The notes under the pieces were generated by a model. It did not search any database, had not been told where the DNA came from, and saw only the letters and a list, made by a program, of their open reading frames with translations. DNA of 64,000 nt from Peribacillus sp. Bi96 (GTDB lineage: Bacteria > Bacillota > Bacilli > Bacillales > DSM-1321), in assembly GCF_918698115.1 (NCBI RefSeq), contig NZ_CAKKLV010000021.1, positions 1-64,000 of the forward strand, written 5' to 3'. A program made the position numbers and the translations under genes. The stretch's first letter is position 1, and the number at the start of each line of letters is the position of its first letter. This document shows, piece after piece, positions 38,101 through 44,825 of the stretch.

Positions 38101-38325
38101 TGGTGGAATCCGGCAGTGGAGGAGCAGGCTGCAGACCGTGCTCATCGAATGGGGCAGAAGAACGTGGTTCAGGTCATCAAACTTGTTGCCCGGGGCACAA
38201 TCGAAGAAAAAATGAATGAGCTGCAAGAGAAAAAGAGGCATTTGATCGAAGAAATCATCGACCCTGGAGATAAGCCGTCATCTGCACTTACAGAAGAGGA
38301 TATTAGGGAAATCTTGATGATATAA
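35104..38325 (+). CDS. SWIM/SNF2 family helicase (YwqA-like)
   Basis: A 1073-residue Swi2/Snf2-type ATPase. A SWIM zinc-binding motif near the N-terminus reads [16 protein letters not shown] (about 63-78). A long middle region follows, and then the helicase core. This has motif I [14 protein letters not shown], motif II [10 protein letters not shown] (DEAQ), motif III [10 protein letters not shown], and the C-terminal half with [43 protein letters not shown]. Bacterial members associate with RNA polymerase or DNA repair; the exact role is not known. TTG 35104 follows GGGAGGAGGACGG. It is a single gene, with a terminator at 38415. Confidence 0.93.
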   Translation: [1073 protein letters not shown]

Positions 38326-38414
38326 GGGAGGGGCAATTTTTCATATGCTGTCGTATTAGTTACATCGATTTGGCTCGCATCCTATCGATTGAAAGAGCAC
38401 CTCATGTCAGCCCG

Positions 38415-38450
38415 AAAAGGCCGCCCTCCAATGGGTGGCCTTTTTGTTTT
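38415..38450 (+). terminator. Terminator of the SNF2 gene
   Basis: A 12-bp stem (38415-38426 with 38433-38444) with AAAAGGCC outermost, a 6-base loop and T-rich tail. Confidence 0.88.
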
Positions 38451-38519
38451 ATCATTGGAAGGTAACATGCAAATCTAAATCCGCCTTAGCGTTTGGAATG
38501 AAGTGGGTCATGTACCAAA

Positions 38520-38705
38520 CTAGATCGACTTCTTCATACCGCACCCTCTGCACTTACGAATATATACATAATCCTTTACCGAACTTTCGAACTGAGCCTT
38601 CCCGCAATTGTCACACCGTCCACTAACAATGTCAGGATGATTTTTGTAATCATAAATGATTGTGATGTCATATTCCTTTTTTTCTTCTGGAATTTCTTCG
38701 GACAA
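38520..38705 (-). CDS. Small zinc-ribbon protein
   Basis: A 61-residue protein with two CxxC pairs, CDNCGK and CRGCGM, spaced 22 residues apart as in a zinc ribbon. The TTG start at 38705 has GAAGGTGAT seven to eight bases upstream on the minus strand. Function is unknown. The N-terminal 60-odd bases and ribosome site have a close copy at 40880-40940, next to the ykkD-like gene, where the rest of the gene is lost. Confidence 0.65.
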   Translation of the reverse strand: MSEEIPEEKKEYDITIIYDYKNHPDIVSGRCDNCGKAQFESSVKDYVYIRKCRGCGMKKSI

Positions 38706-38845
38706 AGTAAAATCACCTTCACTAATTTATTTAACGTATGTATCATACCAAATATTCAGTTGAGGAGGTAGGTGGTTTGAAATAAAACGAGAATTTTTAG
38801 GATGCCTTTATTTTTCCTATGAAACATGTTTTAATCCGACCGAAA
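38664..38845 (-). repeat. Left copy of a split repeat (zinc-ribbon 5' end and SMR 3' end)
   Basis: Bases 38669-38726 match 40886-40940 closely. Bases 38815-38840 (core TATGAAACATGTTTTAATCC) match 40941-40966, which in the right copy is the end of the ykkD-like gene (GLKLVS). In the left copy about 88 other bases separate the two parts. The rest up to 39142 shows no supported gene. Confidence 0.65.
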
Positions 38846-39142
38846 AAAACATTGAAACCTTTGAAAATCGAGGAAGAAGGATAAGGGCCGGATTGCTGGG
38901 GAGCAGAAGGGATTTTGAATACATGTTCTTTAAGTAACGGGACAGGTTGAACCTATAATAAATTGCATGTTTAAAGTTATCGAGCATTTCTTTGTAAGTG
39001 AGGAACGCTTTTTTTGTTTTTTTAAAATGAAAAGGATATTTCCTTAACAATAATAATATAATAAAAAACAACAATGTTTTATTGTAAAACGATAAAATAT
39101 GTGTTAAATTCAAATTGATAAAAATTAAATGAGGTGCTTTTT

Positions 39143-39625
39143 ATGAAACAAGTGTCAACGACCTTTTTAAAGATAGCTGTTATTCTTATTGGAATGCCAG
39201 TTCTTGCTTTGTGCATCTTTTTGGTGCCTGAGATAGCGAAGTTTGCAGCAGAATTGTATCCGGATATGGCTTATTTGAAATATCTCGTTTTAATCGATTT
39301 GTATGCATCGGCGATACCATTTTACTTTGCTCTATATCAAGCCTTTAAACTTTTAAGCTATATTGACAAGAACAAAGCGTTCTCGGAATTATCTGTAAGA
39401 GCTTTAAAGACTATAAAAAATTGTGCCATCACAATCAGTGGCTTGTATGTGGTAGGCATGCCGCTCTTTTACCTGATAGCGGAGATGGACGATGCCCCAG
39501 GTATCATATTAATCGGATTGGTCGTCATTTTTGCTTCAATGGTGATTGCAGTCTTTGCTGCTGTTCTTCAAAGGCTTTTACAAGAAGCCATCGATATAAA
39601 ATCAGAAAATGACTTAATAGTCTGA
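39143..39625 (+). CDS. DUF2975 family membrane protein (YoaS-like)
   Basis: A 160-residue protein with four predicted transmembrane helices and the DUF2975 pattern LLSYIDKNKAFSELSVRALKTIKNCA in the cytoplasmic loop. I chose ATG 39143 with GAGGTG six bases upstream over the GTG at 39134. It is followed directly by a YozG-type regulator and a DUF817 gene, the same trio as yoaS-yozG-yoaT in B. subtilis. Function unknown. Confidence 0.82.
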   Translation: MKQVSTTFLKIAVILIGMPVLALCIFLVPEIAKFAAELYPDMAYLKYLVLIDLYASAIPFYFALYQAFKLLSYIDKNKAFSELSVRALKTIKNCAITISGLYVVGMPLFYLIAEMDDAPGIILIGLVVIFASMVIAVFAAVLQRLLQEAIDIKSENDLIV

Positions 39626-39635
39626 GGTGAATAAC

Positions 39636-39857
39636 ATGGCAATTATAATCAATATTGATGTGATGCTTGCTAAAAGGAAAATGAGTGTTACAGAACTTTC
39701 TGAGAGGGTTGGAATAACGATGGCTAACCTTTCCATATTGAAAAACTGCAAGGCAAAAGCGATTCGATTATCAACTTTAGAAGCGATTTGTAAGGCTTTA
39801 GAATGTCAACCTGGAGACATTTTAGAATACCGAAATGATGAAAGCACTGAAGATTAA
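39636..39857 (+). CDS. YozG-type Cro/CI helix-turn-helix regulator
   Basis: A 73-residue protein that is almost entirely a lambda-type HTH: VMLAKRKMSVTELSERVGITMANLSILKNCKAKAIRLSTLEAICKALECQPGDILEY. ATG 39636 follows GAGGTGA that overlaps the end of the DUF2975 gene region. Members are regularly encoded next to DUF2975 membrane proteins and probably regulate that unit. Confidence 0.88.
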   Translation: MAIIINIDVMLAKRKMSVTELSERVGITMANLSILKNCKAKAIRLSTLEAICKALECQPGDILEYRNDESTED

Positions 39858-39935
39858 TAGTTGAACGGAAAAGAAAGATTTCATAAAAGGGGAGTTACTC
39901 ATGAATTTAACCATTCAAAAGTGGAGGCACATATC

Positions 39936-40727
39936 ATGAGAGCACTAAAACAACTCGTTCGTTTTGGTTGGGAGCAGGCCCTATCATGTTTGTTTCCTGT
40001 CGTTATTTTTGCCTCTTTGGCTTTTACAAAATTCATTCCGCTCCCTTTCCTACCACGGTATGACTGGCTGCTCATCATTTGCCTTCTGATGCAGTGGTGG
40101 ATGGTGCGTTCTGGGCTTGAAACAAGGGATGAACTAAAGGTTATCACATTATTTCACCTTATTGGACTTGCTCTTGAACTTTTCAAAGTACATATGGGCT
40201 CCTGGACTTATCCAGAGGAAGGATATTTCAAAATTTTCGGAGTGCCATTATATAGCGGATTCATGTACGCAAGTGTAGCGAGTTATCTTTGCCAGGCGTG
40301 GAGGAGGTTAAAGGTTGAACTGTTTAAGTGGCCACCGTTTCTGGTCGTTGTACCTCTTGCCGCTGCGATTTATTTGAATTTTTTCATCCACCATTATTGG
40401 ATCGATGTTCGTTGGTGGTTATCTGGACTTGTCATTATCGTCTTTTGGCAATCATGGGTCACATACGAGGTTGCTAGTACTCGTTACCGTATGCCACTCG
40501 CCCTTTCTTTTGTGCTCATCGGATTTTTTATCTGGATAGCCGAAAATATCGCAACGTTCTTTAGAGCTTGGGAATACCCAAACCAAACCGACGCTTGGAG
40601 TCTCGTTCATCTTGGAAAGGTAAGTTCATGGCTCTTATTAGTGATTGTTAGCTTTCTTATAGTAGCTACGCTAAAGCAGGTTAAGGGGAAAGGTTCCACT
40701 GAGATGGATGCTGGTCAATTTTTATAA
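39936..40727 (+). CDS. DUF817 family membrane protein (YoaT-like)
   Basis: A 263-residue protein with about eight transmembrane helices. The family block KVHMGSWTYPEEGYFKIFGVPLYSGFMYASVASYLCQAW lies near residues 87-125. ATG 39936 with GGAGG eight bases upstream is preferred to the TTG at 39861. Function unknown. It closes the yoaS-yozG-yoaT-like trio and precedes a terminator. Confidence 0.85.
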   Translation: MRALKQLVRFGWEQALSCLFPVVIFASLAFTKFIPLPFLPRYDWLLIICLLMQWWMVRSGLETRDELKVITLFHLIGLALELFKVHMGSWTYPEEGYFKIFGVPLYSGFMYASVASYLCQAWRRLKVELFKWPPFLVVVPLAAAIYLNFFIHHYWIDVRWWLSGLVIIVFWQSWVTYEVASTRYRMPLALSFVLIGFFIWIAENIATFFRAWEYPNQTDAWSLVHLGKVSSWLLLVIVSFLIVATLKQVKGKGSTEMDAGQFL

Positions 40728-40794
40728 ATGACTTCACGCTCGAAAAATTCGCCCAAGGCGGAAAAAATTCTTGCTAATTTAAGTTAATGAAAAG

Positions 40795-40833
40795 AAGACG
40801 GCACATAATGGACATATATATGTGTCGTCTTTG
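40795..40833 (+). terminator. Terminator after the DUF817 gene
   Basis: A 13-bp stem with one G-U pair (40795-40807 with 40819-40831). It may also serve the ykkCD operon arriving from the other strand. Confidence 0.75.
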
Positions 40834-40860
40834 ATTTTCTAAGCTTATATATAAAATAGG

Positions 40861-40966
40861 TCCAGGAGTGTCCTTAATAGTGGTTTCATATTCCTTTTTT
40901 CTGGCATTTCTACAGACAAAGTAAAATCACTTTCACTCATTCCTATGAAACAAGTTTTAATCCCAC
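40861..40966 (-). pseudogene. Truncated copy of the zinc-ribbon gene with the SMR gene end (right repeat copy)
   Basis: On the minus strand, a ribosome site (GAAAGTGAT) and TTG start about 12 bases after the ykkD-like stop open the reading LSVEMPEKRNMKPLL, clearly related to the intact LSEEIPEEKKEYDI at 38705. The resemblance ends after about a dozen codons and no zinc-ribbon part is left. Confidence 0.6.
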
Positions 40967-41257
40967 TGCTGCGCCAAGCACCATGGCAATAAATACCACC
41001 CTTCGCCAATCTTTGGATTCCCCGTATAAGAGCATCCCGATAATCGCTCCGCCAGATGCGCCGATTCCTGTCCAGATTGCATAAGCCGTCCCCATCGGCA
41101 AGGTTTGCATGGCGTAAGCAAGAAATAGAAAACTTGCTCCAAATCCGATGAATAAAAGCAGCAGGGATTGCCAATTACGGTCTTTATGCAATTTATTTAT
41201 CATCGCGACACCAAACATTTCAAATAATCCAGCTAAGATTAAAGAGATCCAAGCCAT
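40943..41257 (-). CDS. ykkD: SMR family guanidinium/multidrug exporter subunit (YkkD-like)
   Basis: A 104-residue small multidrug resistance protein with four transmembrane helices. The conserved glutamate lies in LAGLFEMFGVAMI, and the SMR signature YAIWTGIGASGGAIIGMLLYGE follows. It overlaps the stop of the ykkC-like gene by one base. Paired SMR proteins downstream of a guanidine-I riboswitch form heteromeric guanidinium exporters. Confidence 0.92.
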   Translation of the reverse strand: MAWISLILAGLFEMFGVAMINKLHKDRNWQSLLLLFIGFGASFLFLAYAMQTLPMGTAYAIWTGIGASGGAIIGMLLYGESKDWRRVVFIAMVLGAAVGLKLVS

Positions 41258-41598
41258 TAAGTTTCATCCCCTTCCTCAACCTTATCTTCAGTCACTAGTT
41301 TCAAGCCGATCACCCCTGATAATAAGAGGAGGATCAATAGCGTTTTGCTCAGCTTGAAAGATTCTCCAAAGAAAATGATTTCAGAAAAAACGGTGCCGGC
41401 CGTTCCCATACCTACAAAAACGGCATATACCGTTCCGACAGGAAGTTTCCGGCCAGCCATTATCATCATATAAAAACTGATGATGATGGAAATGACCGTT
41501 CCAGTCCAAGTCCAAAAGTCATCTGCATGCTTTAAGCCGATCACCCAAAAAACTTCAAAAAAAGCCGCAATGAATACTTTAACCCAGTTTGTGCTCAT
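41257..41598 (-). CDS. ykkC: SMR family guanidinium/multidrug exporter subunit (YkkC-like)
   Basis: A 113-residue SMR protein with four helices. Glutamate in [15 protein letters not shown] is the coupling residue, and [23 protein letters not shown] is the family signature. It is the first gene of a two-gene operon under a guanidine-I riboswitch, on the minus strand. The role is expected to be proton-coupled export of guanidinium together with the YkkD-like partner. Confidence 0.92.
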   Translation of the reverse strand: MSTNWVKVFIAAFFEVFWVIGLKHADDFWTWTGTVISIIISFYMMIMAGRKLPVGTVYAVFVGMGTAGTVFSEIIFFGESFKLSKTLLILLLLSGVIGLKLVTEDKVEEGDET

Positions 41599-41640
41599 GA
41601 ATTATCGCACCTCCGATTTTATTCTTTACCAAAAAAACAA

Positions 41641-41776
41641 AAAAAAGCCCAAGAGATAACCGTTAAACAGTTTCTCCCAGGCTTTTATCCTTCCGTGACA
41701 CAGCATGCTGTGAGTTTTCTCTCGGACCAGACCAGCAATAAGACGCACTGCGGAACCCTAGAAAACCTTTGACATA
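41641..41776 (-). promoter_or_regulatory. Guanidine-I (ykkC) riboswitch with terminator
   Basis: Reading the minus strand, the conserved blocks CTAGGGTTCCG (around 41752-41762), GGTCTGGTCCGAGAG (41719-41733), CACGGAAGGATAAAAGCC and GGGAGA occur in the right order. The 3' part forms a terminator (41641-41686): AAAAGCC with GGGAGA pairing to TCTCTTGGGCTTTTTT. In this class guanidine binding disrupts the terminator and turns on exporter genes. Confidence 0.93.
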
Positions 41777-41790
41777 TACAATTACCTTTC

Positions 41791-41818
41791 ATTATACATA
41801 CTTTTTGAACTTACTCAA
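41791..41818 (-). promoter_or_regulatory. Promoter of the ykkCD riboswitch transcript
   Basis: On the minus strand TTGAGT (41818-41813) and TATAAT (41796-41791) have a 16-base spacer, placing the start near 41784, just ahead of the riboswitch. Confidence 0.75.
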
Positions 41819-42132
41819 GGTAAAAGTTTTGCCAATGCCATGCCCATTTTTGCCTAATATCTGCATTGGTTCCGTAACGTTTCAGTATGGATGACTTAAT
41901 ATATCCCAAGGTTTTTAGTTTAAATGACCATCAGGAAAAGAGGGCATATCATGGATAACAGCAGAAAAATTCACTTCATCTTTCTGAGAAGGAAAAAAGG
42001 AATATAAGATCGGTACGTAGCGCGGCATGTGGCTGGAGGAAGATTTTATCCCCCCCTTCCGTTAGGCGCCCGACTTGGTAATACTCTATAATTTTGTCCT
42101 GTTTTATATGGGATGAGCCCTCACTAGCTTAA

Positions 42133-42240
42133 AGAAATTTGCGACACTCCTGACGAAAAACTAGCTAGCCGAGACACCAAAGGGGCTTGCGGCGAGGAGC
42201 TTGGCAGACAGTCGGCGGAATGGGAGCGGATTTCTGAAAA
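42133..42240 (+). repeat. Diverged Bacillaceae intergenic repeat element
   Basis: The segment with TTTGCGACACTCCTGACG, GCTAGCCGAGAC, GAGGAGCTTGGC and GCGGAATGGGAGCGGATTTC resembles, from memory, a non-coding element scattered between genes in many Bacillaceae. The wider gap 41824-42320 holds no gene that I can support. Confidence 0.45.
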
Positions 42241-42320
42241 CGGCTGCAATTAAAAAATCATCAATTTATTATGACCTGTCAATGGAAAAAAAGAACGTAA
42301 TCAGTTTCTGTTTTCAAGTC

Positions 42321-42354
42321 AAAAAAGCCCCGAAATCTTATCCGGGGCTTTTTT
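42321..42354 (-). terminator. Terminator of the EamA-type transporter gene
   Basis: AAAAAAGCCCCG/CGGGGCTTTTTT is a 12-bp stem with a 10-base loop, flanked by A and T runs. It lies just beyond the stop of the minus-strand gene. Confidence 0.85.
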
Positions 42355-42364
42355 AGCTTCCTAT

Positions 42365-43336
42365 TTAGGCACTTGCCGTCCGTTTTCTGGATGAGCCTTC
42401 TTTTTTATGTGATGCATAGCTATGCAAGATCATTCCTATGATCACGATAAAGATGCCGAACCAAGATAAAGGAGAAGGGATCGGTAAAGATAGAAATAGT
42501 AATTCGCCAGCAAGGGCAAAAAGGACTTCCATCGATTGTGTCGCTTCAACGGAAGCTAATTTCTGCATATTTCCACTTACCAGATCGGTCGCCTTGAAAA
42601 AAAGGACCGTGGCAATGACACCAGAAAATAGTGCGACCAAAAGGGATTGAAAACTCTGCATCCTCGTCGGTGCCCCAACCGTAAAGAAACCATACAATGA
42701 AAGCAAAAACCAGAATGGTAAACTCGCCAAAGTCATTCCTAATACACGTTGGTAGGCATCTAAACGCCCTTCAGAAATTTCCATCATTTTGCGATTCCCC
42801 AAAGGGTATGCAAACGAGGCGATGATGATTGGAATCACTCCTAACAAGAGATTGGCCATTGAAATATGTTTGGTGTGTTCCAATTGCATCAGGATGATCC
42901 CAAGCAGAATGATCATGGACATGAGGAGGCCTTTCACGGAAACCCTCCCTCTTTGCCTTTCGATCCCATTTTTCGTTTGGGCATTTTCAAAAAATAGCGG
43001 GGCAAGTAAAGCGCCTGAAATGATCGTGATTTGCCAAGTGCCAGCGATTAGCCAGCCAGGCGAGTAGGCGGATGCAAAACATAAAGGAGCATAAAACAAT
43101 CCAAATCCTACAAAACTCCAAAGCAACCAGGATCCCGGCCGTTCTCTCATCACACGTAAAAGGGGAAGCAGGTTTTTTCTGCTTAGAACGATACACAAAA
43201 GAAAAGGCACCATAAATATATACCGTAGCGAAGCACTCCATATCCAACTTCCACCAGACAACTCCATGGACTGATTTAATACGAACGTAAATGCAAAAAA
43301 GAAAGCAGAACAAATACCTAATATAATCGGACGCAA
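42365..43336 (-). CDS. DMT superfamily (EamA/EmrE-type) transporter
   Basis: A 323-residue protein with about ten transmembrane helices. It starts MRPIILGICSAFFFAFTFVLNQSMELSGGSWIWSASLRYIF and has a duplicated five-helix arrangement, which places it in the drug/metabolite transporter superfamily (multidrug resistance efflux type). The frame is open to 43396, but TAGAGGTGAG lies about five bases before TTG 43336, and the product then begins at the first helix. Substrate unknown. A possible operator (TGGAA/TTCCA dyad at 43455-43469) lies upstream. Confidence 0.82.
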   Translation of the reverse strand: MRPIILGICSAFFFAFTFVLNQSMELSGGSWIWSASLRYIFMVPFLLCIVLSRKNLLPLLRVMRERPGSWLLWSFVGFGLFYAPLCFASAYSPGWLIAGTWQITIISGALLAPLFFENAQTKNGIERQRGRVSVKGLLMSMIILLGIILMQLEHTKHISMANLLLGVIPIIIASFAYPLGNRKMMEISEGRLDAYQRVLGMTLASLPFWFLLSLYGFFTVGAPTRMQSFQSLLVALFSGVIATVLFFKATDLVSGNMQKLASVEATQSMEVLFALAGELLFLSLPIPSPLSWFGIFIVIIGMILHSYASHKKEGSSRKRTASA

Positions 43337-43396
43337 TTGACTCACCTCTATCTGTTTTATGAGCCAGTAATTAGCCAAGACTCTTGAGTATGGCAC

Positions 43397-43770
43397 GTTT
43401 CGGCTTTCTTATAGTAATAAATGATGTGAAAACATTGTTTATCCTATTCAAAAATGGAATCACGTTCCAATGCATGAATAGCAGAAGAATGAAATTTCTA
43501 AATATTATAATTGCCAATTTAAATTGTCCTTCAAATGCACAAGAAAATCAATAGGATTCTATTAGACCCGTAAATTTCCTTCTCCATCAATCGGCATGAG
43601 TAAGATTGATGATAAGTGAATACAGAATGGAAGCGAGTATATTAAAATAAGGGCAATACCAATAAAACCCATATAGAATGTCCGGGAACGCTGTTATGAC
43701 GCGTTTTATGAAGGGGTTATGGATATTTAATATAAAAATCATATAGAGGTAGATAATATACGAAGATACG
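43397..43770. other. Intergenic region between the DMT transporter and abrB
   Basis: No gene is supported. It holds the inverted repeat TGGAA-N5-TTCCA (43455-43469) about 120 bases upstream of the transporter start, and AT-rich DNA leading to the abrB promoter. Confidence 0.4.
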
Positions 43771-43774
43771 AGAA

Positions 43775-43803
43775 TTGACGAATATGGTAGGGAGTGGTAT
43801 CTT
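43775..43803 (+). promoter_or_regulatory. abrB promoter
   Basis: TTGACG (43775-43780) and TATCTT (43798-43803) with a 17-base spacer place the start near 43810, just before two Spo0A boxes. Confidence 0.65.
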
Positions 43804-43820
43804 TATAGAAGTGCAAATAA

Positions 43821-43837
43821 TGTCGAATGGTGACGAA
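43821..43837 (+). promoter_or_regulatory. Tandem Spo0A boxes of abrB
   Basis: TGTCGAA (43821-43827) and TGACGAA (43831-43837), three bases apart and downstream of the promoter, repeat the B. subtilis abrB arrangement where phosphorylated Spo0A shuts off abrB. Confidence 0.85.
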
Positions 43838-43883
43838 ATATATAGGTGAACATTCGAAAGAAAATTAGTGAGGTAAATATAAT

Positions 43884-44168
43884 ATGAAATCTACAGGTAT
43901 AGTACGTAAAGTTGACGAATTAGGACGCGTAGTCATTCCAATTGAATTACGCCGTACATTAGGAATTAATGAGAAAGACGCTTTGGAGATCTATGTAGAA
44001 CAAGAGCGTATCATTCTTCAAAAATATAAACCAAACATGACTTGTCAGGTAACAGGTGAAACATCTGATGACAATATGAAACTTGTTGATGGTAAACTAA
44101 TTCTTAGCGCTGAAGGTGCGGAACTTCTAATTAAAGAAATTCAAGCCAGCATGGAAACTGCTAAATAA
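43884..44168 (+). CDS. abrB: Transition state regulator AbrB
   Basis: A 94-residue global repressor of post-exponential genes. The N-terminal SpoVT/AbrB swapped-hairpin DNA-binding domain reads MKSTGIVRKVDELGRVVIPIELRRTLGINEKDALEIYVE. The C-terminal multimerisation half has CQVTGETSDDNMKLVDGKLILSAEGAELLIKEI with the family cysteine. Length is that of B. subtilis AbrB (94-96). ATG 43884 follows GTGAGGT. Spo0A boxes and promoter upstream and a terminator downstream make it a single transcription unit. Confidence 0.97.
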   Translation: MKSTGIVRKVDELGRVVIPIELRRTLGINEKDALEIYVEQERIILQKYKPNMTCQVTGETSDDNMKLVDGKLILSAEGAELLIKEIQASMETAK

Positions 44169-44193
44169 TTAATTTGCTAGATAAATAGCATCC

Positions 44194-44227
44194 AAGTGTA
44201 GGGAGACATTTTCCCTACACTTTTTTA
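44194..44227 (+). terminator. Terminator of abrB
   Basis: An 11-bp perfect stem (44194-44204 with 44212-44222), a 7-base loop and T run. Confidence 0.9.
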
Positions 44228-44229
44228 TA

Positions 44230-44667
44230 TTAAATGGTGAAATGATAGAAATAATTCGATTCTCGGACGAAACCAATTTTTTCGTAAAGTTTTTGTGCGT
44301 TTACATTATCTTTACCTGTCTCGAGGGATACCCCTTTGGCACCTGTTTCTCGTGCGAAATTGATGGCTGAGTTCAATAACCCCTCGCCAAATCCTTTTTT
44401 GCGGGCAGACTCCTTCACGAATAAATCGTTCAGTACCCATGACCGCTTCATGCTCACAGATGAAAATGTCGGATATAATTGGGCAAAACCAACAGGATGC
44501 CCTTCATCAAATCCCATGAAAACCACAGACTCTCCATTTGTCAGCCTTTCCCTTAAAAACTCCTTTGCACGATCATAATCAGATATTTGCTCATAAAACA
44601 CTCTGTATAAATCAAAAAGTTCTGTCAGAGATTCGAGCTCATGTAATGTAGCCTTCTGAATGCTCAT
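44230..44667 (-). CDS. GNAT family N-acetyltransferase
   Basis: A 145-residue acetyltransferase. The acetyl-CoA binding motif is LFVKESARKKGFGEGLLNSAINFARETGAKGVSLETGKDN, followed by AQKLYEKIGFV. The start ATG follows TAGGAGGGTTAC on the minus strand. The acyl acceptor is not known. It lies alone between abrB and tandem array 2. Confidence 0.88.
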   Translation of the reverse strand: MSIQKATLHELESLTELFDLYRVFYEQISDYDRAKEFLRERLTNGESVVFMGFDEGHPVGFAQLYPTFSSVSMKRSWVLNDLFVKESARKKGFGEGLLNSAINFARETGAKGVSLETGKDNVNAQKLYEKIGFVRESNYFYHFTI

Positions 44668-44825
44668 ATGTAACCCTCCTAATTGTTGGAATACTCTTAA
44701 TTTACCATTTATTTATGCAGTGTGACATGTCAGATTTTTTTTTGCACGTCCCAATACTAAATAAAAAGCCAAAAAATTCAGGATGGAGCCAAGTATGGCA
44801 CCATCCTCTAAAGGCGTTACGTTAG

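Noticed and set aside
38817..39113. 98-codon minus-strand ORF upstream of the DUF2975 gene
   Set aside because: No start signal; only its last codons resemble an SMR protein end, which is explained by the split repeat.
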